DNA of 64,000 nucleotides from Phyllobacterium calauticae (GCF_019991125.1 NZ_JAGENB010000001.1:496001-560000); one strand, 5' to 3'; shown: positions 9,766 to 20,371, numbered from the stretch's first letter. Notes: a model not told the origin generated them from the letters alone. Program-made: numbers and translations.

Positions 9766-10095
9766 CTAGCGCAACGATCGCTCCAACGTCATGACAACCC
9801 ATTTGTTGAGACTCACCCCGGCGCGGCGCGCGGCACTGGAAATGGCCTTGTGCAGAACCGGTTCCGCACGCACGACAAACTGACCGGAAAATGGTTTCTC
9901 CGGCTCCTCGCCACGCTCGGCGCAAAAGGCCAGATAATCCTCGATGGAGCCGGCAAGCGCTTGCTTCAGCTCTGCCGCAGATGTTCCCTGAAAGGTAATG
10001 ACGTCGCGAAGATTGATAACCTCACCGTGGAAAAGAGAAGCATCTTCATCGTATTCGATAACCGCTTCATAGCCCTTGTAGTGCATCGTACTCAT
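9766..10095 (-). CDS. hicB: HicB-like antitoxin with C-terminal DNA-binding region
   Basis: A 109-residue protein with an N-terminal HicB-type partial RNase-H fold (YKGYEAVIEYDEDASLFHG, then a helix rich in AELKQALAGSIEDYL). A C-terminal part ends in AARRAGVSLNKWVVMTLERSL, a ribbon-helix-helix-like sequence suited to autorepression. Its ATG overlaps the hicA stop by four bases, which implies translational coupling. In this family the antitoxin blocks the HicA mRNA interferase. Confidence 0.88.
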   Translation of the reverse strand: MSTMHYKGYEAVIEYDEDASLFHGEVINLRDVITFQGTSAAELKQALAGSIEDYLAFCAERGEEPEKPFSGQFVVRAEPVLHKAISSAARRAGVSLNKWVVMTLERSLR

Positions 10096-10352
10096 GGTCT
10101 TGTCTCCGCTTCCAGCAGAAAGCGCCTCACTGATTTCACCGCGCCCTTATCCGTTTCCTTTTGCGGATGCGGTCGATGAAACACCGCGCGGATGCCATTC
10201 AGGGCGATACGAACCCGCGAGCCCTGCCCTTCCGTAATCTCGCCTCCACAAGCGAGGATGAGCGCCTCAACATCCCGCCAAGCAATACCTGCACGCACGG
10301 GTTTGGCAAAAATGGCGGCAAGCGTCGCCCGATGCTTCCGGTTGAGATCCAC
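10092..10352 (-). CDS. hicA: HicA-like toxin, variant lacking the GSHH motif
   Basis: An 86-residue protein beginning at GTG 10352 with no clear Shine-Dalgarno sequence. It follows the HicA pattern of a short double-stranded-RNA-binding-like fold: WRDVEALILACGGEI, then a glycine-serine turn, a strand, and FHRPHPQKE near the C-terminus. The usual catalytic histidines after the GS turn are replaced (GSRVRIAL); only the C-terminal histidines remain. The gene precedes hicB and overlaps it by four bases. Function as an mRNA interferase is inferred from family and context. Confidence 0.83.
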   Translation of the reverse strand: MDLNRKHRATLAAIFAKPVRAGIAWRDVEALILACGGEITEGQGSRVRIALNGIRAVFHRPHPQKETDKGAVKSVRRFLLEAETRP

Positions 10353-10406
10353 ATAATGATATCACTTTTCAGTATCAATAAAATAGTCGATAAGAAAATC
10401 AAAAAA
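10353..10406 (-). promoter_or_regulatory. AT-rich hicAB promoter region
   Basis: This short gap upstream of hicA is strikingly AT-rich compared with its surroundings, with runs such as ATAAAATAG and AAAAAATTAT. It includes GATATCA and its partner TGATA-like half-sites on the opposite strand. That fits a strong promoter repressed by a HicB dimer, but no exact operator can be assigned. Confidence 0.35.
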
Positions 10407-11051
10407 TTATAGCGTGATCGCCCCGGCCTCCAGCGCATGGCCCATGGCTTCCACGGCCAGCGCCAGTTTTTCGTCGATCACATGCAGATATTCGGTCCAG
10501 TCGCCAACATGGCGCAGATCGGCAGCACCGTCGGAAATGCCGCGCAGCCCGATCAACGGCAGGCCAAAACGCTGGCAGGCACGCAATATGGCAAAAGTTT
10601 CCATCTCCACCATATCCGCATCGATCCGGTCATAGGCGCTGCCCGAGACGATGTTCGCGCCGGTTGAAAGCGATGCTTCCTTCACGCCCGGGATGCGCAG
10701 CGGCAAAGGCACGGTGACCGGCAGATCGAGAAACGGCGTTGCCCCCTTGGTGAAGCCAAGCGGCGAAGCGTCCATGTCGCGATAGGAGACGCTTGTCGCC
10801 TGGTAGACTTCGGTCTGCTCCAGCGTCCGCGACCCGGCTGATCCCAGCGATACAACGAGGTCCGGTACGATTCCATCCCGTTCCAGCGCCGCCAGATTGG
10901 CTGCAAGGCTGACCGCTGCCTCCACCGGTCCGACACCGGTCATCAGCGGCCGGAACAGCCGTTGCAGATGCGCCCCATACTCCGCATCCACCGCCATGAC
11001 GAACAGCACCTGTTTGCCGCCAATAGCGGCCAGTTGATAGGGCAAGCTCAT
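10407..11051 (-). CDS. 5'-methylthioadenosine/S-adenosylhomocysteine nucleosidase-like protein
   Basis: A 214-residue member of the PNP_UDP_1 phosphorylase family. MTGVGPVEAA and LVVSLGSAGS match nucleoside-binding segments, DADMVEMETFAILRAC contains the conserved MEME-like motif (here VEMET), and GLRGISDGA the catalytic-Asp SD motif. Such enzymes cleave adenine from MTA or SAH in methionine salvage. It follows tspO by one base (start 11051, tspO stop from 11053), so it is the last gene of an rsmB-tspO-nucleosidase run. Exact substrate is inferred. Confidence 0.82.
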   Translation of the reverse strand: MSLPYQLAAIGGKQVLFVMAVDAEYGAHLQRLFRPLMTGVGPVEAAVSLAANLAALERDGIVPDLVVSLGSAGSRTLEQTEVYQATSVSYRDMDASPLGFTKGATPFLDLPVTVPLPLRIPGVKEASLSTGANIVSGSAYDRIDADMVEMETFAILRACQRFGLPLIGLRGISDGAADLRHVGDWTEYLHVIDEKLALAVEAMGHALEAGAITL

Positions 11052-11052
11052 G

Positions 11053-11511
11053 TCAGGACACCGGATTGAGCAGATACAGCGATGCGTTGAGAAGCGTGGC
11101 GAAGGCGACCCAGACGAGATAGGGAATGAAGATGACAGCCGACGATCTATCGGGCTCCCATGTCACCCGGATGAAGGCGATGATCGAGACCAGCAAAAGC
11201 GCGATGACCAGCAAGGCAAATCCCATCTGCTGGAAGCCGAAAAAGGTCGGAGACCACAGGAAATTCAGGACGAGCTGCGCCCACCAGAATTGCTGGGCGG
11301 AGGTCATATCGAGATCCCACACCCGCCACCCGGCAACGGCGATCAGGACATACAGGATCGTCCACACCGGCGCAAAAATCCAGTTCGGCGGGTTGAATGA
11401 AGGCTTGACCAGCCCGGCATACCATTCGCCCGGCAGCGTGATATAGCCGATAGCAAGACCGCCACCGACAGCCAACACGAGAAACAAGAGAAACCCTACG
11501 GACCGGGACAT
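11053..11511 (-). CDS. tspO: TspO/MBR family tryptophan-rich sensory protein
   Basis: A 152-residue five-helix membrane protein starting at ATG 11511. Hallmarks are WYAGLVKPSFNPPNWIFAPVW (loop 1 and helix 2), QLVLNFLWSPTFFG and a final AFATLLNASLYLLN. TspO binds porphyrins and cholesterol-like ligands and tunes tetrapyrrole and stress responses in alphaproteobacteria. It sits 43 bp after rsmB and abuts the nucleosidase gene. Confidence 0.95.
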   Translation of the reverse strand: MSRSVGFLLFLVLAVGGGLAIGYITLPGEWYAGLVKPSFNPPNWIFAPVWTILYVLIAVAGWRVWDLDMTSAQQFWWAQLVLNFLWSPTFFGFQQMGFALLVIALLLVSIIAFIRVTWEPDRSSAVIFIPYLVWVAFATLLNASLYLLNPVS

Positions 11512-11554
11512 GGAAGAACCTTTCCTGCGGACAATGTCGCGGATGGTTGTACCG

Positions 11555-12844
11555 CTATTTCTCGCGTCTGAGAACAGAAATGAAGAAGCCGTCTGTCGAC
11601 GTCGACAATGGCGACAGGATCGTGTTGCCATCCTTGAACAAGGGCCCGAGACCGTCGCTCGCCGACACCGCCTCCTGCCAAAGCGGGCGGGTATCGACCG
11701 GGGTGTAATCAGGGTTTGCCCCCAGGAACGCAGCGACCTGCTGGCCGTTTTCCGGCGCAAACAGCGAACAGGTGATGTAGACCAGCCGCCCGCCCGGTTT
11801 CACATAGGCCTTGGCCGCGTCAAGCACCTCACGCTGTTCCACCTCACGCCGTTCCAGCTGCTGCTCGCTGAGGCGCCACTTCGCGTCCGGCCGGCGCCGC
11901 CAAGTGCCAGAACCGGTGCAAGGCGCATCGACCAGAACGAGATCCATCTGGCCTTCAAGCGGAATGAGTTCGCTGGAATTGGCGTGGGCCTGCGCATTGC
12001 GCACCCCTGCCCGTTTGAGCCGGTCAAAAATGGGGGCAAGCCGGGCACGTTCCGCGTCATAGGCGTGAATCTGCCCCTTGTTGCCCATCTGGGCCGCCAG
12101 CGCCAGCGTCTTGCCGCCGGCTCCGGCGCAGTAGTCGAGCACCTGTTCGCCCGGCCTGGCACCGCTGAGTTTGGCGGCGATCTGCGAGCCGAGATCCTGC
12201 ACCTCGAAAAGGCCACGCTGGAAGGCCGGTTCCGCCTGCACGTTCGGATGACGGCCCATGGCGCGCAGCGGCGGCACCCGCACGGCGGTTTCCAGCAGCG
12301 GCGCGGCGCTGGCTCCGGCGCGAACCAGTTCCTTCAGCACCTTTTCGCGATCGGCCTTCAGCGTGTTGACGCGCAGATCGACCGGCGGGCGGGCGCTGAG
12401 GGCAGCGGCTTCGTTTACCCAGGCATCGCCAAAAATTGCCTGGAAATGCGGAACGCACCATTCCGGCACGTCGGCGCGCACATGATCGGGCGCCGCTGCG
12501 AGGTCACGCTCCAGCCAGATAGCCATGCGGTCGGCTTCGAGCGGTGCGGGCGCAAACTTGTCACCATCCAGCGCGGCATTGATTTCATCGATAACCAGTT
12601 CGGCATCGGACAGGAGCACGCCAAAGGCAATATGACGGGCCGCGTTGCTGTCCATGCGCCAGCCGAGCGACAATTTCCGCCGCAAGGCGTCATAAACGAT
12701 ATTGCCGATGACCGCGCGGTCACCCGCACCGGCAAAGCGGTGCGACAGTCCCCAATCCTTGAGCGCATCGGAAGCCGGGCGTTTGCGGGTCTCAATATCG
12801 TCCAGTACTTCGATTGCCGCCTGCAGGCGTCCGCCAAGTCGCAT
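11555..12844 (-). CDS. rsmB: RsmB/NOP-type 16S rRNA (cytosine-5) methyltransferase
   Basis: A 429-residue SAM-dependent RNA m5C methyltransferase. The start MRLGGRLQAA at 12844 has AAGGAA ten bases upstream; a longer open frame to 13129 reads into katA and is not credible. An N-terminal NusB-like helical region is followed by the Rossmann SAM domain (VLDYCAGAGGKTLALA). The two catalytic cysteines are Cys309 in VDAPCTGSG and Cys359 in YITCS. It heads the rsmB-tspO-nucleosidase run. Confidence 0.93.
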   Translation of the reverse strand: MRLGGRLQAAIEVLDDIETRKRPASDALKDWGLSHRFAGAGDRAVIGNIVYDALRRKLSLGWRMDSNAARHIAFGVLLSDAELVIDEINAALDGDKFAPAPLEADRMAIWLERDLAAAPDHVRADVPEWCVPHFQAIFGDAWVNEAAALSARPPVDLRVNTLKADREKVLKELVRAGASAAPLLETAVRVPPLRAMGRHPNVQAEPAFQRGLFEVQDLGSQIAAKLSGARPGEQVLDYCAGAGGKTLALAAQMGNKGQIHAYDAERARLAPIFDRLKRAGVRNAQAHANSSELIPLEGQMDLVLVDAPCTGSGTWRRRPDAKWRLSEQQLERREVEQREVLDAAKAYVKPGGRLVYITCSLFAPENGQQVAAFLGANPDYTPVDTRPLWQEAVSASDGLGPLFKDGNTILSPLSTSTDGFFISVLRREK

Positions 12845-12886
12845 GGGAATTCCTTCTTTTTGTCTACCGGCTTCGCATACATGGCA

Positions 12887-12925
12887 AAGCCAATAAAAGA
12901 AAGCCGGAGCATCACGCTCCGGCTT
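12887..12925 (-). terminator. Rho-independent terminator of katA
   Basis: A 10-bp perfect stem (AAGCCGGAGC with its complement, loop ATCAC, 12901-12925) is followed on the minus strand by the T-rich tail TTTCTTTTATT. It lies 35 bp after the katA stop and upstream of rsmB. Confidence 0.85.
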
Positions 12926-12959
12926 CCACATTGAACAACAAAGTTGTTGCAGGCAGCGA

Positions 12960-14456
12960 TTACTCGGCCGCGGCGTGCTTTTCTTCGTTGGAAATCGCGT
13001 TGGCTTCATAGCCATGCGCTTCCTTGAGGGCAGCCCGCACGCCGGCTTCATACGCGGGATGAACGCGCTTGAAGTGCGCCAGCTGGCGCTCGATGATAGC
13101 GCCGGGAACACCGCCCATTGCCGCGGCAATGTTAGAGAACAGGCGCGTACGCTGACCGGCGTCGAACAGGTTGAACAGTGCCGTCACCTGACCGTAGTCA
13201 TCGTTGCCGATGCGGTGGTTGTAGCGATCCGCATTGCCGGAAAGAGCCAGCGGCGGCTCTTTTGCCGACGGCTGCTCGACGGCGCCCGAGAAGCTGTTGG
13301 GCTCGTAATAGGCATCGACATTGCCGGTCTTCTGGCCAAAGAAGTTCATCTGGCCATCCTTGTGGTAGTGATGGACCGGGCACTTCGGCTGGTTGACGGG
13401 CAGTGCTTCATAGTGCGTGCCAAGGCGGTAGCGATGCGCATCCGCATAGGAGAACACACGTGCCTGCAGCATCTTGTCCGGCGAATGACCGATGCCGGGA
13501 ACGACGTTCGACGGCGAGAAGGCAGCCTGTTCAATCTCGGCGAAATAATTGTCGGCATTGCGGTTGAGTTCCATGACGCCGATTTCGATCGGCGGGAATT
13601 CACCATGCGGCCAGACCTTGGTCAGATCGAACGGATTGTAGGAGGTCTTTTCCGCATCGCTTTCGCTCATGATCTGAACCTGAACGGTCCATTTCGGGAA
13701 TTCACCGCGTTCAATGCCGCCAAACAGCTCTTCCTGGTAGGTTTCGCGTGACTTGCCGATCAGGGTTTCAGCTTCCGCATTGGTATAATGCTTGTGGCCC
13801 TGCTGGGTCTTGAAGTGGAATTTTACCCAGAAACGCTCGCCATTGTCATTCCAGAAGGAATAGGTGTGCGAGCCGTAACCGTTCATGTACATCGGTGCTA
13901 CGGGCAGACCGCGATCCGACATCAGGATGGTGACCTGGTGCAGGCTTTCCGGCGACAGCGACCAGAAATCCCACATGGCGGTGGCCGAACGCATGTTGGT
14001 GCGTGGATGGCGCTTCTGCGTGTGAATGAAATCAGGGAACTTCAGCGGATCGCGCACGAAGAACACCGGCGTATTGTTGCCGACCAGATCCCAGTTGCCT
14101 TCGCTCGTGTAGAATTTGAGGGCGAAACCGCGCACGTCGCGCTCGGCATCGGCAGCGCCAAGTTCACCGGCAACCGTGGAAAAACGCAGCAGCAGCGGCG
14201 TTTCGGTGCCCGGCTGCAAGGCCTTGGCCTTGGTGTAGCGGGAGATATCGCCGGTGATCTTCAGCGTGCCGAATGCGCCCCAGCCCTTGGCGTGAACAAC
14301 ACGTTCCGGGATACGTTCACGGTTCTGGTGGGCAAGCTTTTCAAGCAGCTGATAGTCGTCCAGGAGAACAGGACCGCGTTCGCCCGCAGTCCTCGAATTC
14401 TGATTGTCTGATACCGGTGCACCGGCAGTTGTTGTCAACGTCGGACGGTCAGCCAT
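12960..14456 (-). CDS. katA: Monofunctional haem catalase
   Basis: A 498-residue small-subunit (clade 3 type) catalase that dismutates hydrogen peroxide. I start at ATG 14456, six bases after AAGGAG. The distal active-site His55 lies in [12 protein letters not shown], the conserved Asn in [11 protein letters not shown] (127/128), and the haem-ligand Tyr in the motif [14 protein letters not shown]. The divergent neighbour is oxyR, the peroxide sensor, so induction by peroxide is very likely. A strong terminator follows. Confidence 0.97.
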   Translation of the reverse strand: MADRPTLTTTAGAPVSDNQNSRTAGERGPVLLDDYQLLEKLAHQNRERIPERVVHAKGWGAFGTLKITGDISRYTKAKALQPGTETPLLLRFSTVAGELGAADAERDVRGFALKFYTSEGNWDLVGNNTPVFFVRDPLKFPDFIHTQKRHPRTNMRSATAMWDFWSLSPESLHQVTILMSDRGLPVAPMYMNGYGSHTYSFWNDNGERFWVKFHFKTQQGHKHYTNAEAETLIGKSRETYQEELFGGIERGEFPKWTVQVQIMSESDAEKTSYNPFDLTKVWPHGEFPPIEIGVMELNRNADNYFAEIEQAAFSPSNVVPGIGHSPDKMLQARVFSYADAHRYRLGTHYEALPVNQPKCPVHHYHKDGQMNFFGQKTGNVDAYYEPNSFSGAVEQPSAKEPPLALSGNADRYNHRIGNDDYGQVTALFNLFDAGQRTRLFSNIAAAMGGVPGAIIERQLAHFKRVHPAYEAGVRAALKEAHGYEANAISNEEKHAAAE

Positions 14457-14537
14457 TGGCTTCTCCTTGAATTTCGTTTTTGACACTATTTTCAGAATCG
14501 CACGGCGCGCGGGCTCTCTGCGATCTCAGGGGTGACC

Positions 14538-14569
14538 ATAGAACTATTCCAATCATAGTTTCCAATTGA
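14538..14569. promoter_or_regulatory. Candidate OxyR operator between katA and oxyR
   Basis: The 146-bp divergent intergenic region contains CTAT-N7-ATAG (CTAT 14544-14547, ATAG 14555-14558). This matches the inner half of the enterobacterial OxyR consensus, ATAG-N7-CTAT-N7-ATAG-N7-CTAT; the outer quarter-sites are poor. Another ATAG lies at 14538. Confidence 0.5.
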
Positions 14570-14602
14570 ATTTAGAATTATTATTGATAGGATTTGGTTA
14601 TC

Positions 14603-15532
14603 ATGTTTTCCGTCCGTCAGATGCGCTATTTCGATATCCTCGCCACCACTCTGCATTTCCGCAAGGCCGCAGAACTCGCACGCATTTCGCAGCCGGCGCT
14701 TTCGGCGCAGATCGCGGAGATGGAGCAGCGGCTGGGAACACCCCTGTTTGAGCGGACGCGCCGCACGGTGGTTCTGACCGATATGGGCAAGCGGCTTTTG
14801 CCGCGGGTTCGCGGCATCCTGAACGGCATCCGATCGCTGGAAGAACTGGCGTCGCAGCGGCGCGGCATTCTGCAGGGCCGCCTGCGGCTGGGGATCATCC
14901 CGACCATAGCGCCCTATCTCCTGCCCATTCTCATTCCGGAACTGCGCGAAGCCTATCCTGAGCTGACCATCGAGCTGCGCGAGGCGGTGACGTCAAAACT
15001 GGTCGAGGATCTGCGGCTCGGCGATCTCGACGCGCTGATCGCCGCCTTGCCGATCGACAGCGATGGCATTGTCGCCAAACCGCTGTTCCGCGACCGGTTT
15101 CTGATTGCCACGTCAAGCAATGATACCGACATTCTCACCTCGCCGATGACCCAGGAGAGCGTGGCGCTGGAGCGGCTGCTGCTGCTCGAAGAAGGCCACT
15201 GCCTGCGCGATCAGGCCCTGGCGGTGTGCACCAGCGTCAAGCAGCGGCAGCTGGTCAATTATGGCGCCACCAGCATGACAACCCTGCTGCAGATGGTCAG
15301 CCATGGCATGGGCCTGACGCTGATCCCGGAAATTGCCGTGCGCACGGAAGCCAGCCGAAACAATGTGCGCATCCTTGCCTTTGCCGATCCCGAACCCTCG
15401 CGGGAGATCGGCCTGATCTGGCGCCGGCAAAGCGAAAGACGCGACGATTTCGAGGCCCTTGCCGCTACGATTGTCGAGTGTGGCAGGCGATTGCTGATCT
15501 CAGCCGAAGAGCTGGACGATCTGGCGGCTTAG
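14603..15532 (+). CDS. oxyR: LysR-type peroxide sensor OxyR
   Basis: A 309-residue LysR regulator starting at ATG 14603 (a TTG nine bases earlier is less likely). The N-terminal winged helix-turn-helix is MRYFDILATTLHFRKAAELA onward. The sensor motif EEGHCLRDQALAVC carries Cys200 and Cys209, matching the disulphide-forming pair of OxyR, so redox sensing is well supported. It is divergent from katA and presumably activates it under peroxide and represses itself. Confidence 0.95.
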   Translation: MFSVRQMRYFDILATTLHFRKAAELARISQPALSAQIAEMEQRLGTPLFERTRRTVVLTDMGKRLLPRVRGILNGIRSLEELASQRRGILQGRLRLGIIPTIAPYLLPILIPELREAYPELTIELREAVTSKLVEDLRLGDLDALIAALPIDSDGIVAKPLFRDRFLIATSSNDTDILTSPMTQESVALERLLLLEEGHCLRDQALAVCTSVKQRQLVNYGATSMTTLLQMVSHGMGLTLIPEIAVRTEASRNNVRILAFADPEPSREIGLIWRRQSERRDDFEALAATIVECGRRLLISAEELDDLAA

Positions 15533-15567
15533 TTCCTGGCCGTTCCCCGCAATCCCTTCACCGCTTT

Positions 15568-15993
15568 CTAAGCCGTTGCGGGTATCGCCAGATGCAGCGC
15601 GAGAATGACCCAGAGAATACCGTTCAAGAGATAGCCGATGGTGAAAATCGGCTGGCGCAGCCTCAAACGGTTCGACGTCACATGCACGACGGTGTGGGCG
15701 ACGCGTGCTGCCACAAACAGCCAGGCAACAATGACGGCAAGAAACGATGAGCCATTGACCACATAAAGCGAAATGCAGACGGCGTAGAACAGGACGGGCA
15801 GCTCATAAAGATTGATCAGGTTGCGGATCACCGTGACGCTGACTTCCGGCTCCTTCAGCGGCAGCTTGAAATCGCGGGGCGACGCCTGGCCGCTCTTCAC
15901 CGCCTCCATCCGGCGAAGGAATACCAGGCCGTAGACGATATAGATCAGCGCGGTCAGTGCGATCATCGGCCAGAAAATTGCGGTCTGCGACAT
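15568..15993 (-). CDS. MAPEG family membrane protein
   Basis: A 141-residue protein with about four transmembrane helices, resembling MAPEG proteins (eicosanoid/glutathione metabolism relatives). Conserved-looking parts are LINLYELPVLFYAVC and ARVAHTVVHVTSNRLRLR. The start at 15993 follows GGAGG by five bases. Bacterial members are of largely unknown function; glutathione transferase activity is a family-based guess. It ends near the oxyR 3' end and is followed upstream by a LysR gene on the same strand (55-bp gap). Confidence 0.85.
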   Translation of the reverse strand: MSQTAIFWPMIALTALIYIVYGLVFLRRMEAVKSGQASPRDFKLPLKEPEVSVTVIRNLINLYELPVLFYAVCISLYVVNGSSFLAVIVAWLFVAARVAHTVVHVTSNRLRLRQPIFTIGYLLNGILWVILALHLAIPATA

Positions 15994-16048
15994 GGGGTCC
16001 TCCAACGTTGGCGCATCTTACGTCTACGTTCATTTTTTCCGCAAGCTG

Positions 16049-16948
16049 TTAATTCAACCCGGGAATTCCGGACAAGCCAGCCGCGAGATGATCGACAAAC
16101 GCCTTTACCTTGCGCGGCAGAAACTTTGCCGAGGCATAGACCACGTGCATATCCATGGGGGCATAGCGGTAAGCGGGCAGCACGCGAACCAGCGTGCCGT
16201 CCTCGAGAAACGGCTGGACCAGCGGCACCTGCGCCCCGCCAATCCCCACGCCCGCACACAAAGCCTGATTGAGCACAAAAGCGTTGTTGGCAAGAAAGCC
16301 TGATTTGACCGGCACGACAATCGGCCCCTCCGGGCCGATCAGCGGCACCGCCTCGCCCTGCGGCGACCAGATGAACCTGACATGCCGATGCTCTGACAGT
16401 TCCTCCGGCAGCAGGGGGCTGCCATGGCGCGCGAGATAATCCGGCGAAGCCACGAGAATGCGCTCGAACGTCGCCAGTTTCCGTGCCACCAGCCCGGAGG
16501 AGGCGAGTGCGCCGAACCGGATGGCAACGTCCACACCCTCGGCCACCAGATCGGCAAAGCGGTCATCGAGAATGAATTCGACAGTCAAATCCGGGTGCTG
16601 GCGCTGAAAATCGATCAGCAGCGGCGTCAGGTGCATCTGGCCGAACCCGACAGGCGCATGCACGCGAAGGTTGCCTTGAACCGAAGCTGTGAGGCCAGCC
16701 ACCGCCTCTTCCGCCTCGTCGACGGTCTGCAGGATATGCCGCGCCCGCTGGTAATAGGTCTCGCCGCGGTCGGTCAGGGCCAGCTGGCGTGTCGAGCGAT
16801 GCAGAAGGCGCATGTTCAGATGACGTTCCAGCGCCGCCATCTGCTGGCTGACGGCCGGTTGCGTGAGCCCCAGTTCCCGCGCCGCCGCCGACAGAGAGCC
16901 AAGCTCCGCCACCCGCACGAACGTCTTCATTGCAGCAAAGCGGTCCAC
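16049..16948 (-). CDS. LysR family transcriptional regulator
   Basis: A 299-residue regulator with the winged helix-turn-helix at residues 3-62 (ELGSLSAAARELGLTQPAVS) and a LysR substrate-binding domain of the CrgA/DsdC-like subgroup (LRVHAPVGFGQMHLTPLL, GVDVAIRFGAL). It is divergent from the PRISE-type reductase gene and probably regulates it. The effector is unknown. Confidence 0.92.
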   Translation of the reverse strand: MDRFAAMKTFVRVAELGSLSAAARELGLTQPAVSQQMAALERHLNMRLLHRSTRQLALTDRGETYYQRARHILQTVDEAEEAVAGLTASVQGNLRVHAPVGFGQMHLTPLLIDFQRQHPDLTVEFILDDRFADLVAEGVDVAIRFGALASSGLVARKLATFERILVASPDYLARHGSPLLPEELSEHRHVRFIWSPQGEAVPLIGPEGPIVVPVKSGFLANNAFVLNQALCAGVGIGGAQVPLVQPFLEDGTLVRVLPAYRYAPMDMHVVYASAKFLPRKVKAFVDHLAAGLSGIPGLN

Positions 16949-17054
16949 TCATCACCTCAAAAATTTTCTTATGAATGATATCACAATTGATAGGCTACGC
17001 AAATCTATGCAAATGGATGATGCTAACGGCACCAACCAATATGGAGCTGTTGAA
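16949..17054. promoter_or_regulatory. Divergent promoter region with short palindrome
   Basis: This AT-rich gap contains TATCA-CAAT-TGATA (16979-16992), a short inverted repeat that could be a LysR half-site pair. Nothing else is resolved. Confidence 0.35.
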
Positions 17055-18113
17055 ATGACGCAGGACATGAAAAAGGCCGTGATTGTGGGTGCCAATGGCA
17101 TCATCGGCGGCAATCTCATTGCATATCTCAAGGAATTGGGTGACTGGGAGATTATCGGCCTGTCCCGGCGCGGCGGGATTGCAGATGGCAGGCTCAGCCA
17201 CATCGCCGTCGATCTGCTTGATGCGGCGGATGCCAAGGCAAAGCTCGCGCACCTCACCGATGTCACCCATATCTTTTATGCGGCCTATCAGGACCGTCCG
17301 ACCTGGGCCGAGCTGGTGCCGCCGAACCTTGCCATGCTGATCAATGTCGTCAACGCCATTGAACCCATCGCACCCGGCCTCCGGCACATCAGCCTCATGC
17401 AGGGATACAAGGTCTACGGTGCGCATCTCGGCCCGTTCAAGACCCCGGCGCGCGAGAGCGATGCCAATCACATGCCGCCGGAATTCAACATCGACCAGCA
17501 GGATTTTCTCGAAGCCGCACAAAAGGGAAAACGCTGGACATGGTCCGCGCTGCGCCCGTCCGTCGTTATCGGATATGCGCTGGGCAACCCGATGAACCTT
17601 GCCTCGGTAATCGCCGTCTATGCCTCGATGTCCAAGGAACTTGGCATTCCCCTGCGCTTTCCCGGAAAGCCCGGAGCCTATGACAGCCTGCTTGAAATGA
17701 CCGATGCCGGTCTGCTGGCGCGGGCAACGGTGTTCATCGCCACCAATCCTGCTGCAGGCAATCAGGCCTACAACATCAACAATGGCGATCTCTTCCGCTG
17801 GAGCGAGATGTGGCCGAAAATTGCCAAGTTTTTCGATCTGGAGGTTGCCCCACCCCTGCCCATGTCGCTGAATGTCGTCATGGCCGACAAGGAACCGCTC
17901 TGGGATATGATGGTGCGCAAGCATGGCCTTGCCGACGTGCCGTACAAGGATGTTTCTTCATGGGGTTTCGGCGATGCAGTGTTCGGCTGGAATTACGATT
18001 TCTTCGCCGACGGCAGCAAACTGCGGCGCGCCGGCTTCCACGACCATATCGATACGGAAGAAATGTTCCTGAATGTCTTCCGGGACTTGCGGGCGCGGAA
18101 GATTATTCCGTGA
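17055..18113 (+). CDS. PRISE-type SDR reductase (progesterone 5-beta-reductase/iridoid synthase-like)
   Basis: A 352-residue protein starting at ATG 17055 (GGAG at 17042-17045); starts up to 84 bases upstream in frame are possible. The N-terminus has the nucleotide motif IVGANGIIGGNL. The segment LMQGYKVYGAHLGPFKTPARE matches the PRISE signature around the catalytic tyrosine and lysine (G-x-K-x-Y-x-G-P-F). PRISE enzymes reduce activated C=C bonds of enones with NADPH. The substrate is unknown. The divergent LysR gene is its likely regulator. Confidence 0.85.
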   Translation: MTQDMKKAVIVGANGIIGGNLIAYLKELGDWEIIGLSRRGGIADGRLSHIAVDLLDAADAKAKLAHLTDVTHIFYAAYQDRPTWAELVPPNLAMLINVVNAIEPIAPGLRHISLMQGYKVYGAHLGPFKTPARESDANHMPPEFNIDQQDFLEAAQKGKRWTWSALRPSVVIGYALGNPMNLASVIAVYASMSKELGIPLRFPGKPGAYDSLLEMTDAGLLARATVFIATNPAAGNQAYNINNGDLFRWSEMWPKIAKFFDLEVAPPLPMSLNVVMADKEPLWDMMVRKHGLADVPYKDVSSWGFGDAVFGWNYDFFADGSKLRRAGFHDHIDTEEMFLNVFRDLRARKIIP

Positions 18114-18133
18114 ACTGCCCCCTTTGAGGGAGG

Positions 18134-18673
18134 TCAAGTCGCGAAAGGTTCGCCCTTTCGGCGCGCAATATCGTAGTTCAGGAAAAATTCATCAAGCTGC
18201 GGCGGGGGCACTTTTGTTCCCGCCAGCATCGCATGCGCCTGCCCGCGATGATGAATCTGGTGCACGAACAGATGGGACAGAATAAGCCGGATCGGCTCCT
18301 GTGAAACCTGCCCGTCCTGCCATTCGATCATAACGATCCGGTCGAGATCCGGCGCACTCAGACTGTCGCAAAAGGCGATCAGATCGGCGTCGAACGCCTC
18401 CTGCGCTTCTCGGAGATCAGCCAGTTTGGGAAAGGGAATATCCCCGACGAGGCTGATGTTCTTGCGGCCGACGCCGGTCACGTCAGCCAGATAGATGTGA
18501 TCGACAATGAGATTGTGATTCAACGTCATCTGCAGCGACGGGAAGAAACTGATCCGCTCCTGCGCAAATTCGGCATCCGTCAGCCCCGCACAGGCGCCGA
18601 GCAGCCGATGGTTCGACCAGGCGCTGTTGCGCGCCATGGCCGAGAAGTGGTCGCGGAGGGCGTTGTCAGACAT
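18134..18673 (-). CDS. DinB family protein (putative metal-dependent)
   Basis: A 179-residue four-helix-bundle protein. The metal-ligand histidine pattern is intact: HNLIVDHIYLAD in helix 2 and HQIHHRGQAHAMLAG in helix 4. Families related to DinB include bacillithiol and mycothiol S-transferases and maleylpyruvate isomerases; the function here is unknown. It starts 16 bp after the guaB stop on the same strand, so it is probably co-transcribed. Its start follows GGAGG. Confidence 0.88.
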   Translation of the reverse strand: MSDNALRDHFSAMARNSAWSNHRLLGACAGLTDAEFAQERISFFPSLQMTLNHNLIVDHIYLADVTGVGRKNISLVGDIPFPKLADLREAQEAFDADLIAFCDSLSAPDLDRIVMIEWQDGQVSQEPIRLILSHLFVHQIHHRGQAHAMLAGTKVPPPQLDEFFLNYDIARRKGEPFAT

Positions 18674-18689
18674 GGCCTCCGCGCCCCGA

Positions 18690-20327
<1,638 letters not shown>

Positions 20328-20371
20328 TCAGCGATACGCGATCTCCCTCTAGGGGTGGATGGATGCCGCGC

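Noticed and set aside
7906-10179. Long plus-strand open frame of more than 750 codons opposite guaA and hicB
   Set aside because: It is antisense to well-conserved genes, has no ribosome binding site or family resemblance, and arises from the third-position GC bias of guaA.
12845-13129. Upstream extension of rsmB
   Set aside because: It would overlap the katA 3' end and cross the katA terminator; the internal start at 12844 has a good ribosome binding site and matches the family start.
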